A stretch of DNA of 64,000 bases from Pseudomonadota bacterium (GCA_023419535.1 JAEZXX010000073.1:9035-73034), one strand, 5' to 3'. Positions 9,171 through 17,312 are shown, numbered from the stretch's first letter. The notes: generated from the letters alone by a model not told the origin. Translations and numbers: made by a program.

Positions 9171-10391
9171 TCAGATGCGGTCGCGCTTGGCGAGCGTCCT
9201 CAGCCGCAGGGCGTTCAGCTTGATGAAGCCGGCCGCGTCCTTCTGGTCGTAGGCGCCCTGGTCGTCCTCGAAGGTGACGAGCTTGTCGGAATAGAGCGAT
9301 TTCGGCGAGGTGCGGCCGGTGACCATGACGTTGCCCTTGTAGAGCTTCAGCGTCACCTCGCCCTCGACGTGGCGCTGCGAATGGTCGATCGCGGCCTGCA
9401 GCATCTCGCGCTCCGGCGAGAACCAGAAGCCGTAATAGATGAGCTCGGCGTAGCGCGGCATCAGCTCGTCCTTCAGGTGAGCCGCACCCCGGTCGAGCGT
9501 GATGGATTCGATCGCGCGATGGGCGGCCAGAAGGATCGTGCCGCCGGGCGTTTCATACACCCCACGCGATTTCATGCCGACGAAGCGGTTCTCGACCAGA
9601 TCGAGGCGACCGATGCCGTTGTCGCGTCCGAGATCGTTCAGCCGGGCGAGCAGGCTCGCGGGCGACAGGCGCTGCCCGTCGATCGAGACCGCGTCGCCGC
9701 GCTCGAAGCCGACCGTGATCGTCGTCGCCTTGTCGGGCGCGTCCTCCGGCGAGATGGTCCGCATGTGGACGTATTCGGGCGCCGGAACGGCCGGGTCCTC
9801 CAGCACCTTTCCCTCCGAGGAGGAGTGCAGGAGGTTCGCGTCCACCGAGAAGGGCGCCTCGCCCTGCTTGTCCTTGGATACGGGGATCTGGTTCTTCTCG
9901 GCGAAGTCCAGGAGGTCGGTGCGCGACTTGAAGGACCAGTCGCGCCAGGGCGCGATGATCTTGATGTCCGGGTTCAGCGCGTAGGCCGACAGTTCGAAGC
10001 GGACCTGATCGTTGCCCTTGCCGGTCGCGCCGTGGGCGATGGCGTCCGCGCCGGTCTTCTCCGCGATCTCGATCAGGTGCTTGGAGATCAGGGGCCGGGC
10101 GATCGAGGTGCCGAGGAGGTAGACGCCCTCGTAGACCGCGTTGGCACGGAACATCGGGAAGACGAAGTCGCGGACGAACTCCTCGCGCACGTCCTCGATG
10201 AAGATCTCCCTGATGCCGAGCATCTCGGCCTTGGCCCGCGCCGGCTCGAGCTCCTCGCCCTGGCCGAGATCGGCGGTGAAGGTGACCACCTCCGCACCGA
10301 GTTCGGTTTGCAGCCATTTCAGGATGATCGAGGTGTCGAGGCCGCCGGAATAGGCGAGGACGACCTTCTTGACGTCGCGGGGGAGGGCCAT
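9171..10391 (-). CDS. argG: Argininosuccinate synthase
   Basis: Catalyses ATP-dependent condensation of citrulline and aspartate to argininosuccinate, the penultimate step of arginine synthesis, in the cytoplasm. The product is 406 residues, the normal length. The PP-loop ATP-binding motif SGGLDTS is at residues 15-21, and the conserved ATGKGNDQVRFE citrulline/aspartate-binding segment near residue 120 and the GRTSPKSLYS segment near the C-terminus are intact. It stands alone, separated from lldP by a terminator; argH is not adjacent. The window also holds argB near 60 kb. Confidence 0.97.
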   Translation of the reverse strand: MALPRDVKKVVLAYSGGLDTSIILKWLQTELGAEVVTFTADLGQGEELEPARAKAEMLGIREIFIEDVREEFVRDFVFPMFRANAVYEGVYLLGTSIARPLISKHLIEIAEKTGADAIAHGATGKGNDQVRFELSAYALNPDIKIIAPWRDWSFKSRTDLLDFAEKNQIPVSKDKQGEAPFSVDANLLHSSSEGKVLEDPAVPAPEYVHMRTISPEDAPDKATTITVGFERGDAVSIDGQRLSPASLLARLNDLGRDNGIGRLDLVENRFVGMKSRGVYETPGGTILLAAHRAIESITLDRGAAHLKDELMPRYAELIYYGFWFSPEREMLQAAIDHSQRHVEGEVTLKLYKGNVMVTGRTSPKSLYSDKLVTFEDDQGAYDQKDAAGFIKLNALRLRTLAKRDRI

Positions 10392-10541
10392 CGTGCCGGT
10401 TCTCCGTGTCGGGTTCGGTTCCGGCCGTCGGCTCTACATCAGATGCTTGGGCCATGCGAGGGAAGGGTCTGAAAATTCGGGTGGCGCGGGTCCTCGCGCG
10501 GGAGTAACGCTGGTCCGCCTCAAACGACAGCGCCGCGCCCC

Positions 10542-11183
10542 ATGAGCTTCGTTCCCGACCTTCCCGCGCTCCTCGCCTTCACGCTTGCGGCGGTGATCCT
10601 GACGATCACGCCGGGGCCGGACATGACTCTCTTCCTCGGCCGCACCATCGCGCAGGGACGCGCCGCGGGCATCGCCGCGATGCTGGGCGCGACTTCCGGC
10701 GTCGTCGTCCACACCACCCTGGCCGCCTTCGGCCTCTCGGCGCTGATCGCCGCCTCGCCGGAGGCGTTCCTGGCGCTGAAGGTGGTCGGCGCCGGCTATC
10801 TCGTCTTCCTCGCGGTGCAGGCGGTGCGCTCGGGCTCTGCGCTGAACCTCGACGACACGAAGCCGAAGCGGCAGACGTCGCTTCTCGCCACCTACGCGAC
10901 CGGCATCGGCATCAATCTCCTCAACCCGAAGATCGTCCTCTTCTTCGTGACCTTCCTGCCGCAGTTCGTCTCGGTCAGCGACCCGCACGCGGCCGGCAAG
11001 CTGTTCTTCCTGGGGCTCTACTTCATCGTCATCGCGACGCCGATGGCGATCGCGATGATTTTGGCGGCCGACCGCTTCGCCCGCTTCCTGAAATCCAAGC
11101 CGAAGGTGATGCGGGCGATCGACTACGTCTTCGCCAGCGTCTTCTCGGCCTTCGCGCTGCAGATCCTGCTCGCGCGAGCCTGA
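10542..11183 (+). CDS. LysE family translocator (amino acid exporter)
   Basis: A 213-aa inner-membrane exporter with about six helices. The N-terminal TPGPDMTLFLGRTIAQGR segment is the LysE/RhtB signature, followed by a GATSG-containing helix and GINLLNPKIVLFF in the middle, both conserved in this family. Members export lysine, threonine, homoserine lactones or similar compounds; the substrate here is unknown. No convincing ribosome site precedes the ATG at 10542, but no other start fits. It is divergent from argG and runs convergently into the GST gene with a 7-bp gap. Confidence 0.9.
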   Translation: MSFVPDLPALLAFTLAAVILTITPGPDMTLFLGRTIAQGRAAGIAAMLGATSGVVVHTTLAAFGLSALIAASPEAFLALKVVGAGYLVFLAVQAVRSGSALNLDDTKPKRQTSLLATYATGIGINLLNPKIVLFFVTFLPQFVSVSDPHAAGKLFFLGLYFIVIATPMAIAMILAADRFARFLKSKPKVMRAIDYVFASVFSAFALQILLARA

Positions 11184-11190
11184 TCCTGCC

Positions 11191-11850
11191 TCAGGCGTAG
11201 GCGTATGGGCCGCCCTTCTCCAGCGCGGCCCTGTAGGCGGGGCGGGCATGGATGCGGGCGAGAAAGTCCCGAAGCGCGGGATGGCGGGTGTAGTCGACGC
11301 GGCTGGCGCCCGCCTCCACCGGAAAGCTCATCATGATGTCGGCGACGGAGAAGTCCGCGCCGGAGAACCAGCCGGAGGCCTGGAGCGCGCGCTCCCAGTG
11401 GGCGAGATTGGCCGCGATCTCCGGCGCGACCAGCGCCCGGTCGAGCGTGCCCATCGCCGATTTGAGGATGCCGCGCGCGAAGAAGGGCGCGCGCTTGGGC
11501 ATCTCGATGGTCACGAGCTTGAGGAAGAGCGGCGGCATCGCCGTTCCTTCCGCATGATGCACGAAATGCCGGCACTGCCAGTGGGCGGGGCTGCCCGGCT
11601 CGGGCGTCAGGCGCCCGCGCGCATGGGTCTCGACGATGTAGTCGACGATCGCTCCCGTCTCGGTCAGCGTCAGCCCGTTCTCCTGGAGGATCGGTGCCTT
11701 GCCCAGCGGATCGACGCTTTTCAGCTCGGCCGGCGCGCGGAGGTTCTTGCCGCGCTTGTAGTGCCTCACCTCGTAGGGCAGCCCGAGCTCCTCCAGGAGC
11801 CAGAGCACGCGCTGGGATCGCGAGTTGTTGAGATGGTGGATGGTGATCAT
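11191..11850 (-). CDS. Glutathione S-transferase family protein
   Basis: A cytosolic GST-fold protein of 219 residues. The N-terminal thioredoxin-like half begins ITIHHLNNSRSQRVLWLLEELGLPYEV, where SRSQR holds the usual catalytic Ser position, and continues with DPLGKAPIL (cis-Pro loop) and TETGAIVDYI (glutathione gamma-Glu contact). The all-helical C-terminal domain follows from about residue 90. The frame opens 7 codons earlier at 11871, but the internal ATG at 11850 matches the family's N-terminus. Substrate is unknown. It is convergent with lysE and divergent from the glycosyltransferase gene at 12028. Confidence 0.88.
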   Translation of the reverse strand: MITIHHLNNSRSQRVLWLLEELGLPYEVRHYKRGKNLRAPAELKSVDPLGKAPILQENGLTLTETGAIVDYIVETHARGRLTPEPGSPAHWQCRHFVHHAEGTAMPPLFLKLVTIEMPKRAPFFARGILKSAMGTLDRALVAPEIAANLAHWERALQASGWFSGADFSVADIMMSFPVEAGASRVDYTRHPALRDFLARIHARPAYRAALEKGGPYAYA

Positions 11851-12027
11851 CGTCTGCCCCGTCGTCTCCATGCGGAATGAGCGTGGCTGCGGGCCTATCG
11901 GTTCCGGTGGCGCCTTGGGAAGCGTTTACCATCGCGGCAGGCGCTTCGCCGCGTTTACGCGAAGGTCAAGCGGGATCGCCCATATGCCTCGACGACGGGG
12001 GCGCACCGCCCTCGAGGGAACGGCCTG

Positions 12028-12798
12028 ATGCGCCTCTATCGCATTCTCGGCGTGACGATCACCGACGAGACCTTCGAGGCGGCGGTGGACCATGTGCGCG
12101 CGCTGGTGGACGGGGACGGTCCGCGTTCGCTCGTCTTCGTCAACGCCCACACCCTGAATCACGCCGCCGCGGACCCCGCCTTCCGCGACACGCTGAACGC
12201 GGCGAGCCTCGTCTACGGCGACGGTACGGGCGTGCGATGGGCCGCGCGCCTGCAGGGCCTGAGGCTCCGGGCCAATCTCAACGGCACGGACCTGATACCG
12301 GCGGTGCTGACGCGGCGACCGGGCGTGCGGTGCTATCTCGTCGGCTCCGCCCCGGACCGGATCGAGGCCGTCGTTCGAACGGCGAGGCGTCTCTTTCCCG
12401 ACGTCGAGTTCGTCGGCGCCCATCATGGCTATCTCGACTCGGCCGCGAGCCGGGCGGTCGCGGATGACGTTCGCCGGTCGGGCGCCAATCTCGTCCTCGT
12501 CGGCATGGGCAACCCGATCCAGGAGCGCTGGGTCGAGGCGCATCGCGCGGCGGCGCCGGGGGCGCTTTTCGTCGCCGTCGGGGGGTTCCTGGAGTACTGG
12601 CACGGCAATCTGCGGCGCGCGCCCGGCTTCATGCGCCGCGCCGGGCTGGAATGGGTGCATCTGATGCTGCGCCAGCCGCGCAAGGTGCCCCGTTATCTTC
12701 TGGGCAATCCGCTCTATCTGGCGCGGGTCCTGCGCGCGCTGCCGCAGGATCGCGCGTTCCGGCAAGACCGCGCCGAAGCCGCCGGGGAGAGAGAATGA
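12028..12798 (+). CDS. WecG/TagA/CpsF family glycosyltransferase
   Basis: Membrane-associated transferase (GT26 family) that adds a sugar, typically N-acetylmannosamine(uronate), to a lipid-linked precursor of a surface polysaccharide. The 256-aa protein shows the family layout: FVNAHTLNHAAADPAF near residue 40, VYGDGTGVRW near 63-72 with the catalytic Asp, LVGSAPDRIEA near 110, and VGMGNPIQERWVEAHR near 155, then a basic, aromatic C-terminus (RKVPRYLLGNPLYLARV) that probably touches the membrane. GAGGG lies about 10 bases upstream of the ATG. Its stop overlaps the start of the following deacetylase gene (ATGA), so the two are co-translated. No other polysaccharide genes are present nearby. 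Confidence 0.9.
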   Translation: MRLYRILGVTITDETFEAAVDHVRALVDGDGPRSLVFVNAHTLNHAAADPAFRDTLNAASLVYGDGTGVRWAARLQGLRLRANLNGTDLIPAVLTRRPGVRCYLVGSAPDRIEAVVRTARRLFPDVEFVGAHHGYLDSAASRAVADDVRRSGANLVLVGMGNPIQERWVEAHRAAAPGALFVAVGGFLEYWHGNLRRAPGFMRRAGLEWVHLMLRQPRKVPRYLLGNPLYLARVLRALPQDRAFRQDRAEAAGERE

Positions 12799-13607
12799 CC
12801 GAGCGCCCGATCGCGTGGAAGCGCTGGATCGCCAAGAAGGCCGCGCGCGCGGGCGTCGGGGCGCTCGGTCGTCTGGGCGGCGGGCGAGGTGTGCGCGTCC
12901 TCACCTACCACCGCTTCGGACCCGCGGAGCGCATGCCCTTCACGGTGACGAAAGAGGCCTTCGAGAGCGAGATGGCGTTCCTGGCCCGCGAGGGGCGCTC
13001 CGTCTCGCTCGCCGACATCGAACGGCACGTGCGCGGCGAGATCGCGTTGAAGGACGGCTCGGTGCTGGTGACGATGGACGACGGCGATCCCTCCGTCCTT
13101 CGCGTCGCGCTGCCGATCCTGCAGAAGCATCGCGTTCCGTCCGTGCTCTACGCGCTCGGAGGCGCGCCGGAGGGCTACGACGTTCTGACCCCGGCCGAGC
13201 TGCGCGAGGTCGCGAGCGGCGGGGTCACGATCGGCTCGCATACGGTGAACCATCGCTCGATGGGCACGCTGCCCCGGGACGAGGCGATGGCGGAGGCGTT
13301 CGATTCCAAGGCGCGGCTGGAGGACGTCGTCGGCGCTCCCGTGACCTCCTTCGCCTATCCCTTCGGCACGCGCCGCGACGTCTCGGCGGATGCCGCGCGG
13401 ATCCTGGTGGAGGCCGGCTACACGACCGGCTTCACCTCGCTCCACGGCCCCGTCCGGCAGGGCGACGATCCGATGCTGCTGCCGCGGGTCAAGGTCGAGT
13501 CGGGGGATCCCGCCTGGCTCTTCCCCGCTCTCTGCGACGGGGCGATGGACCGTTGGCGTCTGGTCGACGAGGGACTGTCCGGTCTCCAGAAGCCGCAGGG
13601 GGGCTGA
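12795..13607 (+). CDS. Polysaccharide deacetylase (NodB/CE4) family protein
   Basis: Predicted metal-dependent sugar N- or O-deacetylase of 270 residues. The NodB motif 1 is TMDDGD (residues 93-98; the usual form is TFDDG) and keeps both Asp; motif 2 is SHTVNH (148-153) with both metal-binding His; motif 3 is seen as AYPFG without the common Arg. A basic N-terminus with no clear cleavable signal suggests a cytoplasmic or membrane-peripheral enzyme. The reading frame extends 48 codons upstream, but the ATG at 12795 has GGGGAGAGAG before it and overlaps the WecG-type gene stop by the ATGA arrangement. The pair probably modifies one surface glycan; that is inference from coupling. Confidence 0.87.
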   Translation: MTERPIAWKRWIAKKAARAGVGALGRLGGGRGVRVLTYHRFGPAERMPFTVTKEAFESEMAFLAREGRSVSLADIERHVRGEIALKDGSVLVTMDDGDPSVLRVALPILQKHRVPSVLYALGGAPEGYDVLTPAELREVASGGVTIGSHTVNHRSMGTLPRDEAMAEAFDSKARLEDVVGAPVTSFAYPFGTRRDVSADAARILVEAGYTTGFTSLHGPVRQGDDPMLLPRVKVESGDPAWLFPALCDGAMDRWRLVDEGLSGLQKPQGG

Positions 13608-13611
13608 GGCG

Positions 13612-13833
13612 TCAGAGCCCGGCGGCCTTGCGCAGGGCGTCGTTGATGCGCTCCTGCCAGCCGGGACCCTCGCCCTGGAAGTGCTCCAGCACGTCGGCAT
13701 CGATCCGCAGCGTCACGCTCTCGCGCGCGCCGGGCACCTTGGTCGTCTCCTTCATACGCTCGGCCGGCTTGGCGGTGGCGGACTTGAAGGCCGCTTCGGC
13801 CGCGTCGCGGGCGCTCGTCGGGCGTCGATTCAT
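13612..13833 (-). CDS. BrnA-like antitoxin family protein, no toxin partner seen
   Basis: A 73-aa basic protein whose C-terminal half (SVTLRIDADVLEHFQGEGPG followed by WQERINDALRKAAGL) matches the BrnA/DUF4415 antitoxin family, a ribbon-helix-helix-type DNA-binding fold. The N-terminal half is charged and probably disordered. ATG 13833 has AGAGGA 8 bases upstream. BrnA is normally preceded by the BrnT ribonuclease toxin; here the preceding gene is instead a 147-aa membrane protein overlapping by 4 bp, and I find no BrnT-like sequence. It may act as a stand-alone regulator of its own operon. Function is inferred from family only. Confidence 0.8.
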   Translation of the reverse strand: MNRRPTSARDAAEAAFKSATAKPAERMKETTKVPGARESVTLRIDADVLEHFQGEGPGWQERINDALRKAAGL

Positions 13834-14273
13834 GCGGTGTCCTCTCGTGGTGCGGAAGGGGGCGGGCGCCGCCAATGACCGGCGCGGCGGCCGGCGACGA
13901 TCCAGTAGACCATGAAGAAGGCGAGCCCGCCGACGACCATCGCGGTGCGGATGGCGGCGGGCGCGTCGCCTCCGTACCAGACCTGGGCGAGCGCGAGGCC
14001 CGCGATTGCACCCGTCGCCATGTGGAGGAGGAAGGACGACCAGCGAAGGCTTTCCGTCACGACCATGAAGATCGCCCAGGGAATCAGTGCCGCGGCGCCG
14101 ATCTGCCCCGCCTGCGCGACGAGGCCGAGAAGGAGCTCGAAGAGGATGAAGGGGTCGTTCCACCAGCCGGGGGCGAGGTCGAGGAAGGGCCAGAGCAGGG
14201 CGAAGGCGGCGGCACAGCATCCTGCAACGAAGCCGAGCGGGATGACGAAGAGGAAGCGCAGGACGGCACTCAT
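13830..14273 (-). CDS. Hypothetical four-helix membrane protein (copy 1 of a pair)
   Basis: I do not recognise a named family. The 147-aa protein has four hydrophobic segments (about residues 5-30, 43-75, 82-98 and 108-128) and a basic C-terminal tail, so it is an integral inner-membrane protein. It overlaps the BrnA-like gene downstream and a second 147-aa membrane protein gene upstream by 4 bp each. The two share length, topology and local patterns (ND/GD-P before helix 2, a TGAIAG / TGGAIA motif in helix 3, a gly-rich helix 4 followed by RR), so they look like an old tandem duplication. The coupled start at 14273 is set by the ATGA overlap. Confidence 0.75.
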   Translation of the reverse strand: MSAVLRFLFVIPLGFVAGCCAAAFALLWPFLDLAPGWWNDPFILFELLLGLVAQAGQIGAAALIPWAIFMVVTESLRWSSFLLHMATGAIAGLALAQVWYGGDAPAAIRTAMVVGGLAFFMVYWIVAGRRAGHWRRPPPSAPREDTA

Positions 14274-14713
14274 CGCGAGGGTTCGCCTGTCGGGCTCGCG
14301 GCGACCCTATCCGCAGGACGGCGGGCGATGCCGTAGGTGGCGCCGCCTGCCGCGCCCGCCAGAGCCAGCATGAGCACCAGGATAGGCGGAAGGGCGGCGA
14401 GACCCGGCTCGGTCGCAAGCGCGAAGAGGACGGCGGGCAGCATTGCTGCGATAGCTCCGCCGGTCGTCGCGGCCAGAAGGCTCCGCGAACCCGACAGATG
14501 CAGAATGAGAAGCACCACGAGCGCGAAGGGCGTTGTGACGAGCGTTCCGTAGAAGAGAACAATGCCGAACAGGAGAAGCGCTTCGGCAGGATCGCCGCCA
14601 TAGCCGCTGAAACTGGGACCGAGCGGCGCCAGCGCGAAAAGCGTCACGGCCGCCGCAAGACAAGCTTTCGCGTAGGCGATGATTCTGCGCGTGAAGTCCG
14701 CGACACCGTTCAT
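14270..14713 (-). CDS. Hypothetical four-helix membrane protein (copy 2 of a pair)
   Basis: Unrecognised 147-aa protein with four hydrophobic segments (about residues 18-32, 45-72, 80-98 and 108-128), Ala/Leu-rich, ending in a short basic tail. It lies 13 bp downstream of rlmN on the same strand and overlaps the next gene by 4 bp, so it is probably expressed from the rlmN promoter. GC over 14461-14640 is about 63% by my count, lower than the roughly 70% of core genes sampled in this window. It resembles its neighbour in length and topology. No catalytic motif is visible. Confidence 0.72.
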   Translation of the reverse strand: MNGVADFTRRIIAYAKACLAAAVTLFALAPLGPSFSGYGGDPAEALLLFGIVLFYGTLVTTPFALVVLLILHLSGSRSLLAATTGGAIAAMLPAVLFALATEPGLAALPPILVLMLALAGAAGGATYGIARRPADRVAASPTGEPSR

Positions 14714-14726
14714 CCGTACGGGCCGC

Positions 14727-15947
14727 TCAGACAGCGACCGCCGCTTCCAGCGCCAGCCGGTCGCCCTTCTTCATCCGCTCCGACTCCGATTTCAGCTGCC
14801 CGCAGGCGGCGAAGATGTCGCGGCCGCGCGGCGTGCGGATCGGCGAGGCGTAGCCGGCGTCGTTCACGAGATCGGCGAAGCGCTCGATCTGGTCCCAGTC
14901 CGAGCACTCGTAAGGCGAGCCCGGCCACGGGTTGAAGGGGATGAGGTTGATCTTGGCCGGAATGCCCTTCAACAGGCGCACCAGCTCGCGCGCGTCGTCG
15001 AGACTGTCGTTGATCCCCTTCAGCATCACGTATTCGAAGGTGATGCGCCGTGCGTTGGAGAGACCGGGGTACTCCCGGCAGGCCTGCATGAGCTCGGCGA
15101 TCGGATATTTCTTGTTGATCGGCACGAGCACGTCGCGCAGTTCGTCCGTCACGGCGTGCAGCGAGATGGCGAGCATGACGCCCATCTCCTCGCCGGTGCG
15201 CCGGATCTGCGGCACGACGCCGGAGGTCGAGAGCGTGATGCGGCGCTTGGAGAGCGACAGGCCGTCGCCGTCCGAGATCACGTCGAGGGCTTTCGCGACG
15301 TTGTCGTAATTGTAGAGCGGCTCGCCCATGCCCATCATGACGACGTTGGAGACGAGACGGCCCTCGGACGGCACGATCGCGCCTTCCGGCGTGTTCTCGT
15401 CGGGAAAGTCGCCGAGCCTCTCGCGCGCCGTCAGAAGCTGGCCGACGATTTCGGAGGGCTCCAGATTGCGCACGAGGCGCTGCGTGCCGGTGTGGCAGAA
15501 GGTGCAGGTGAGAGTGCAGCCGACCTGGGAGGATACGCAGAGCGTGCCGCGCCCCTCCTCGGGGATGTAGACGGTCTCGATCTCGACCGGGCGTCCGGCG
15601 CCGCGCGGGGGAAAGCGGAACAGCCATTTGCGCGTGCCGTCGACGGAGATCTGCTCCTCGACGATCTCGGGCCGGGCGATCTCGAACCGCTCCGCCAGCG
15701 CCGCGCGCAAGGGTGCGGAGATGTTGGCCATGGCGGAGAAGTCCTTGACCCCGCGCACATAGAGCCAGTGCCAGAGCTGCGCGGTGCGCATCCGGATCTG
15801 CTTCTGGGGAACGCCGGCTTCGAGAAGCGCTGCCCCGAGTTCCTCGCGCGACAGGCCGAGCAGCGAGCGCGGGGTGGCAGGCGCGGCCGCCTCCACGGTC
15901 GGGCGCGGGCGGGCGGCGGGCTCGGAAAGGTCGATCGTCAGGCTCAT
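14727..15947 (-). CDS. rlmN: 23S rRNA (adenine(2503)-C2)-methyltransferase
   Basis: Radical-SAM enzyme that methylates C2 of A2503 in 23S rRNA (and A37 of some tRNAs), supporting translational fidelity. The iron-sulfur motif CTLTCTFC (Cys at residues 144, 148, 151) is intact; other conserved sites are CVSSQVG, MGMGEPLYNYDNV, RRITLSTSGVVP, ISLHAV and INLIPFNPWPG, plus the C-terminal methyl-carrying Cys in FAACGQL. Taking the methionine at 15947 gives 406 residues, normal for alphaproteobacteria; the frame opens to 16034, but the extra 29 residues are acidic and unconserved. Two small membrane proteins and a BrnA-like gene follow on the same strand. Confidence 0.96.
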   Translation of the reverse strand: MSLTIDLSEPAARPRPTVEAAAPATPRSLLGLSREELGAALLEAGVPQKQIRMRTAQLWHWLYVRGVKDFSAMANISAPLRAALAERFEIARPEIVEEQISVDGTRKWLFRFPPRGAGRPVEIETVYIPEEGRGTLCVSSQVGCTLTCTFCHTGTQRLVRNLEPSEIVGQLLTARERLGDFPDENTPEGAIVPSEGRLVSNVVMMGMGEPLYNYDNVAKALDVISDGDGLSLSKRRITLSTSGVVPQIRRTGEEMGVMLAISLHAVTDELRDVLVPINKKYPIAELMQACREYPGLSNARRITFEYVMLKGINDSLDDARELVRLLKGIPAKINLIPFNPWPGSPYECSDWDQIERFADLVNDAGYASPIRTPRGRDIFAACGQLKSESERMKKGDRLALEAAVAV

Positions 15948-16066
15948 CGGCGGACATGCCGGCGCTCGTCGCGCCGGTCCCTCGTCGTCGTCTTGGTCGA
16001 ACGGATCGAGGGTAGATGCGCCTTCAGGCGGCAAATCGCAAGCGTTTCGGGCAGTCCGCGCCCCGC

Positions 16067-16090
16067 ATGACGGGCCGGGGGGCCCGTCAT
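16067..16090 (-). terminator. Stem-loop downstream of the IalB-like gene
   Basis: A perfect 10-bp inverted repeat (ATGACGGGCC at 16067-16076, GGCCCGTCAT at 16081-16090) with a 4-base loop lies 28 bp after the IalB-like stop codon and 119 bp before the rlmN start, all reading minus. There is no U tract after it, so it may be a weak terminator or an RNA-stabilising hairpin. Confidence 0.5.
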
Positions 16091-16118
16091 CGTCGTTCCG
16101 ATCGAGACCGCCGGGCGG

Positions 16119-16616
16119 TCAGCTGCAGGTGTTGATCGACTGGATGGCGGCGGTGATGCCCGACAGCGAATAGGTGTAGCTCGTCGCCGTGCCGCGGGCC
16201 GAGGTCGCGGCCACCGTCATCTGCCGGCCGTTGCGCATGGCGGCGACGAGCGCCGGCTCCTGCGCCGCGTCCTCGACCCAGGCGGACTCGCCGCGCGTGA
16301 AGAGCGTGAACTTGTTGCCGTCGACGTCCACCGTCACCTGGCTGCCTTCGCGCATCGGGTAGCCCATCACGACCTGCGGCTCGAAGGCGCTCTGGCCGGG
16401 CTTCTGCGAGACCAGGAAGAAGATGTCGCCGTGGTTGACCGAGGCCGGCTGCATGGCGGTGGGGGTCGACAGGACGTAGCAGACCTTCGAGCCGTTCTGG
16501 TCGTAGGAATAGGAGCCCCACGCGTTGAACTGGTTGATGCGGCTCGGCGTCTGGGCTGCGACGGCCGCGCTCGAAAGGATCACGAAAGCCGCCGCGGCCG
16601 TCAGGACTTTTTTCAA
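16119..16616 (-). CDS. Invasion-associated locus B (IalB)-like secreted protein
   Basis: A 165-aa periplasmic protein. A cleavable signal peptide is clear: after the start comes KKVLTAAAAFVILSSAAVAA, with cleavage likely after AVAA. The mature part contains WGSYSYDQNGSKVCYVLSTP, FLVSQKP, VVMGYPM and GESAWVED, the pattern of the IalB family first named in Bartonella but common in Hyphomicrobiales, with two Cys (in KVCYV and at the C-terminus NTCS) that could pair. The open frame runs back to 16748, but a TTG at 16616 with a GAGGAGG ribosome site 5 bases away gives a proper signal peptide, so I use it. Its molecular role is unknown. Confidence 0.87.
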   Translation of the reverse strand: MKKVLTAAAAFVILSSAAVAAQTPSRINQFNAWGSYSYDQNGSKVCYVLSTPTAMQPASVNHGDIFFLVSQKPGQSAFEPQVVMGYPMREGSQVTVDVDGNKFTLFTRGESAWVEDAAQEPALVAAMRNGRQMTVAATSARGTATSYTYSLSGITAAIQSINTCS

Positions 16617-16704
16617 GGATGCCTCCTCGCTGGTCTTCACTTCAGGGGATCGCCCGTCACCTCGCTGTGGAAGGAGAGCAACTGTCCCGAACTTATGTCG
16701 AAAG

Positions 16705-16725
16705 CCGTTTATCGAGGGTAAACGG
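16705..16725. promoter_or_regulatory. Palindrome upstream of the IalB-like gene
   Basis: A perfect inverted repeat with 7-bp arms (CCGTTTA at 16705-16711, TAAACGG at 16719-16725) and a 7-bp spacer lies about 90 bp upstream of the IalB-like start, in the 214-bp gap before the DUF1232 gene. The position fits an operator near the promoter; no regulator can be named. Confidence 0.35.
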
Positions 16726-16830
16726 GCGCCGAATTCGGGCTGTTTCAAGACGGGTCCGCCGCCGAGATTAAGGCGACCGGCGAAACGGGACCGGGAGCCG
16801 GCGCTCTCGCGAGGATGTGAAGGCGACCGG

Positions 16831-17235
16831 TCAGTCCCGCGGGCCCGTTCCTGCGGTCCCGTCCGTTTCGCTTAAGGTCGCGCGGGCCTTGGCGTAGTGG
16901 CGCGGTCGGATGTCGCGCCGGACCGCGGTGAAGGCGGCGAGAAGGACCGCCGCGTCGTCGGTGTAGCCGAGGCCGAAGACGAAGTCGGGGATGATGTCCA
17001 CCGGCAGGACGAGATAGGCGAGGGCGGCCAGCAGAATGCCGCGCGTGCGCGCCGGGGTCTGGGTGTCGAGCGCGCAATAATAGGATGCGACGACGTCCTC
17101 GACGAAGGGCAGGTGCCGTGCCGCGCGCTTGAGGGTCGAGAAGAAGCCCTTGCGCACGATCGTCTCGCGCGCGGCCTGCTCGTCCTGCGTTCCGGGGGCG
17201 AGAATCTCGCCGATGCGCTCCCGTTGCAACTCCAC
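16831..17235 (-). CDS. DUF1232 (YkvA-like) membrane protein
   Basis: A 134-aa protein of unknown function with the DUF1232 core: LLAALAYLVLPVDIIPDFVF followed by GLGYTDDAAVLLAAFTAV, a hydrophobic hairpin with the conserved P-x-D-x-I-P-D motif and the DD pair. The family is found near membrane stress genes in many bacteria, but no biochemical role is established. A GTG at 17235 has AAGGAG 8 bases upstream and yields a normal family length; the longer frame to 17631 runs antisense through thpR and is not credible. It lies downstream of thpR on the same strand (77-bp gap). Confidence 0.85.
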   Translation of the reverse strand: MELQRERIGEILAPGTQDEQAARETIVRKGFFSTLKRAARHLPFVEDVVASYYCALDTQTPARTRGILLAALAYLVLPVDIIPDFVFGLGYTDDAAVLLAAFTAVRRDIRPRHYAKARATLSETDGTAGTGPRD

Positions 17236-17312
17236 GGTCGCTTCTCCTTCGATCCGCTCCGCAAGATAGGGACGGGCGCCCGCCGCTCCAAGGAGGGCGC
17301 CGTCCCCTCCGC

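Noticed and set aside
13612..14601. 329-aa frame ending in the BrnA-like sequence
   Set aside because: Only the last 73 residues look like a protein family; the rest lies in a wrong frame through the two membrane protein genes, and ATG 13833 has a good ribosome site.
13612..14713. Possible BrnT toxin beside the BrnA-like gene
   Set aside because: Neither adjacent frame has the basic beta-sheet RNase pattern of BrnT; both are clearly membrane proteins.
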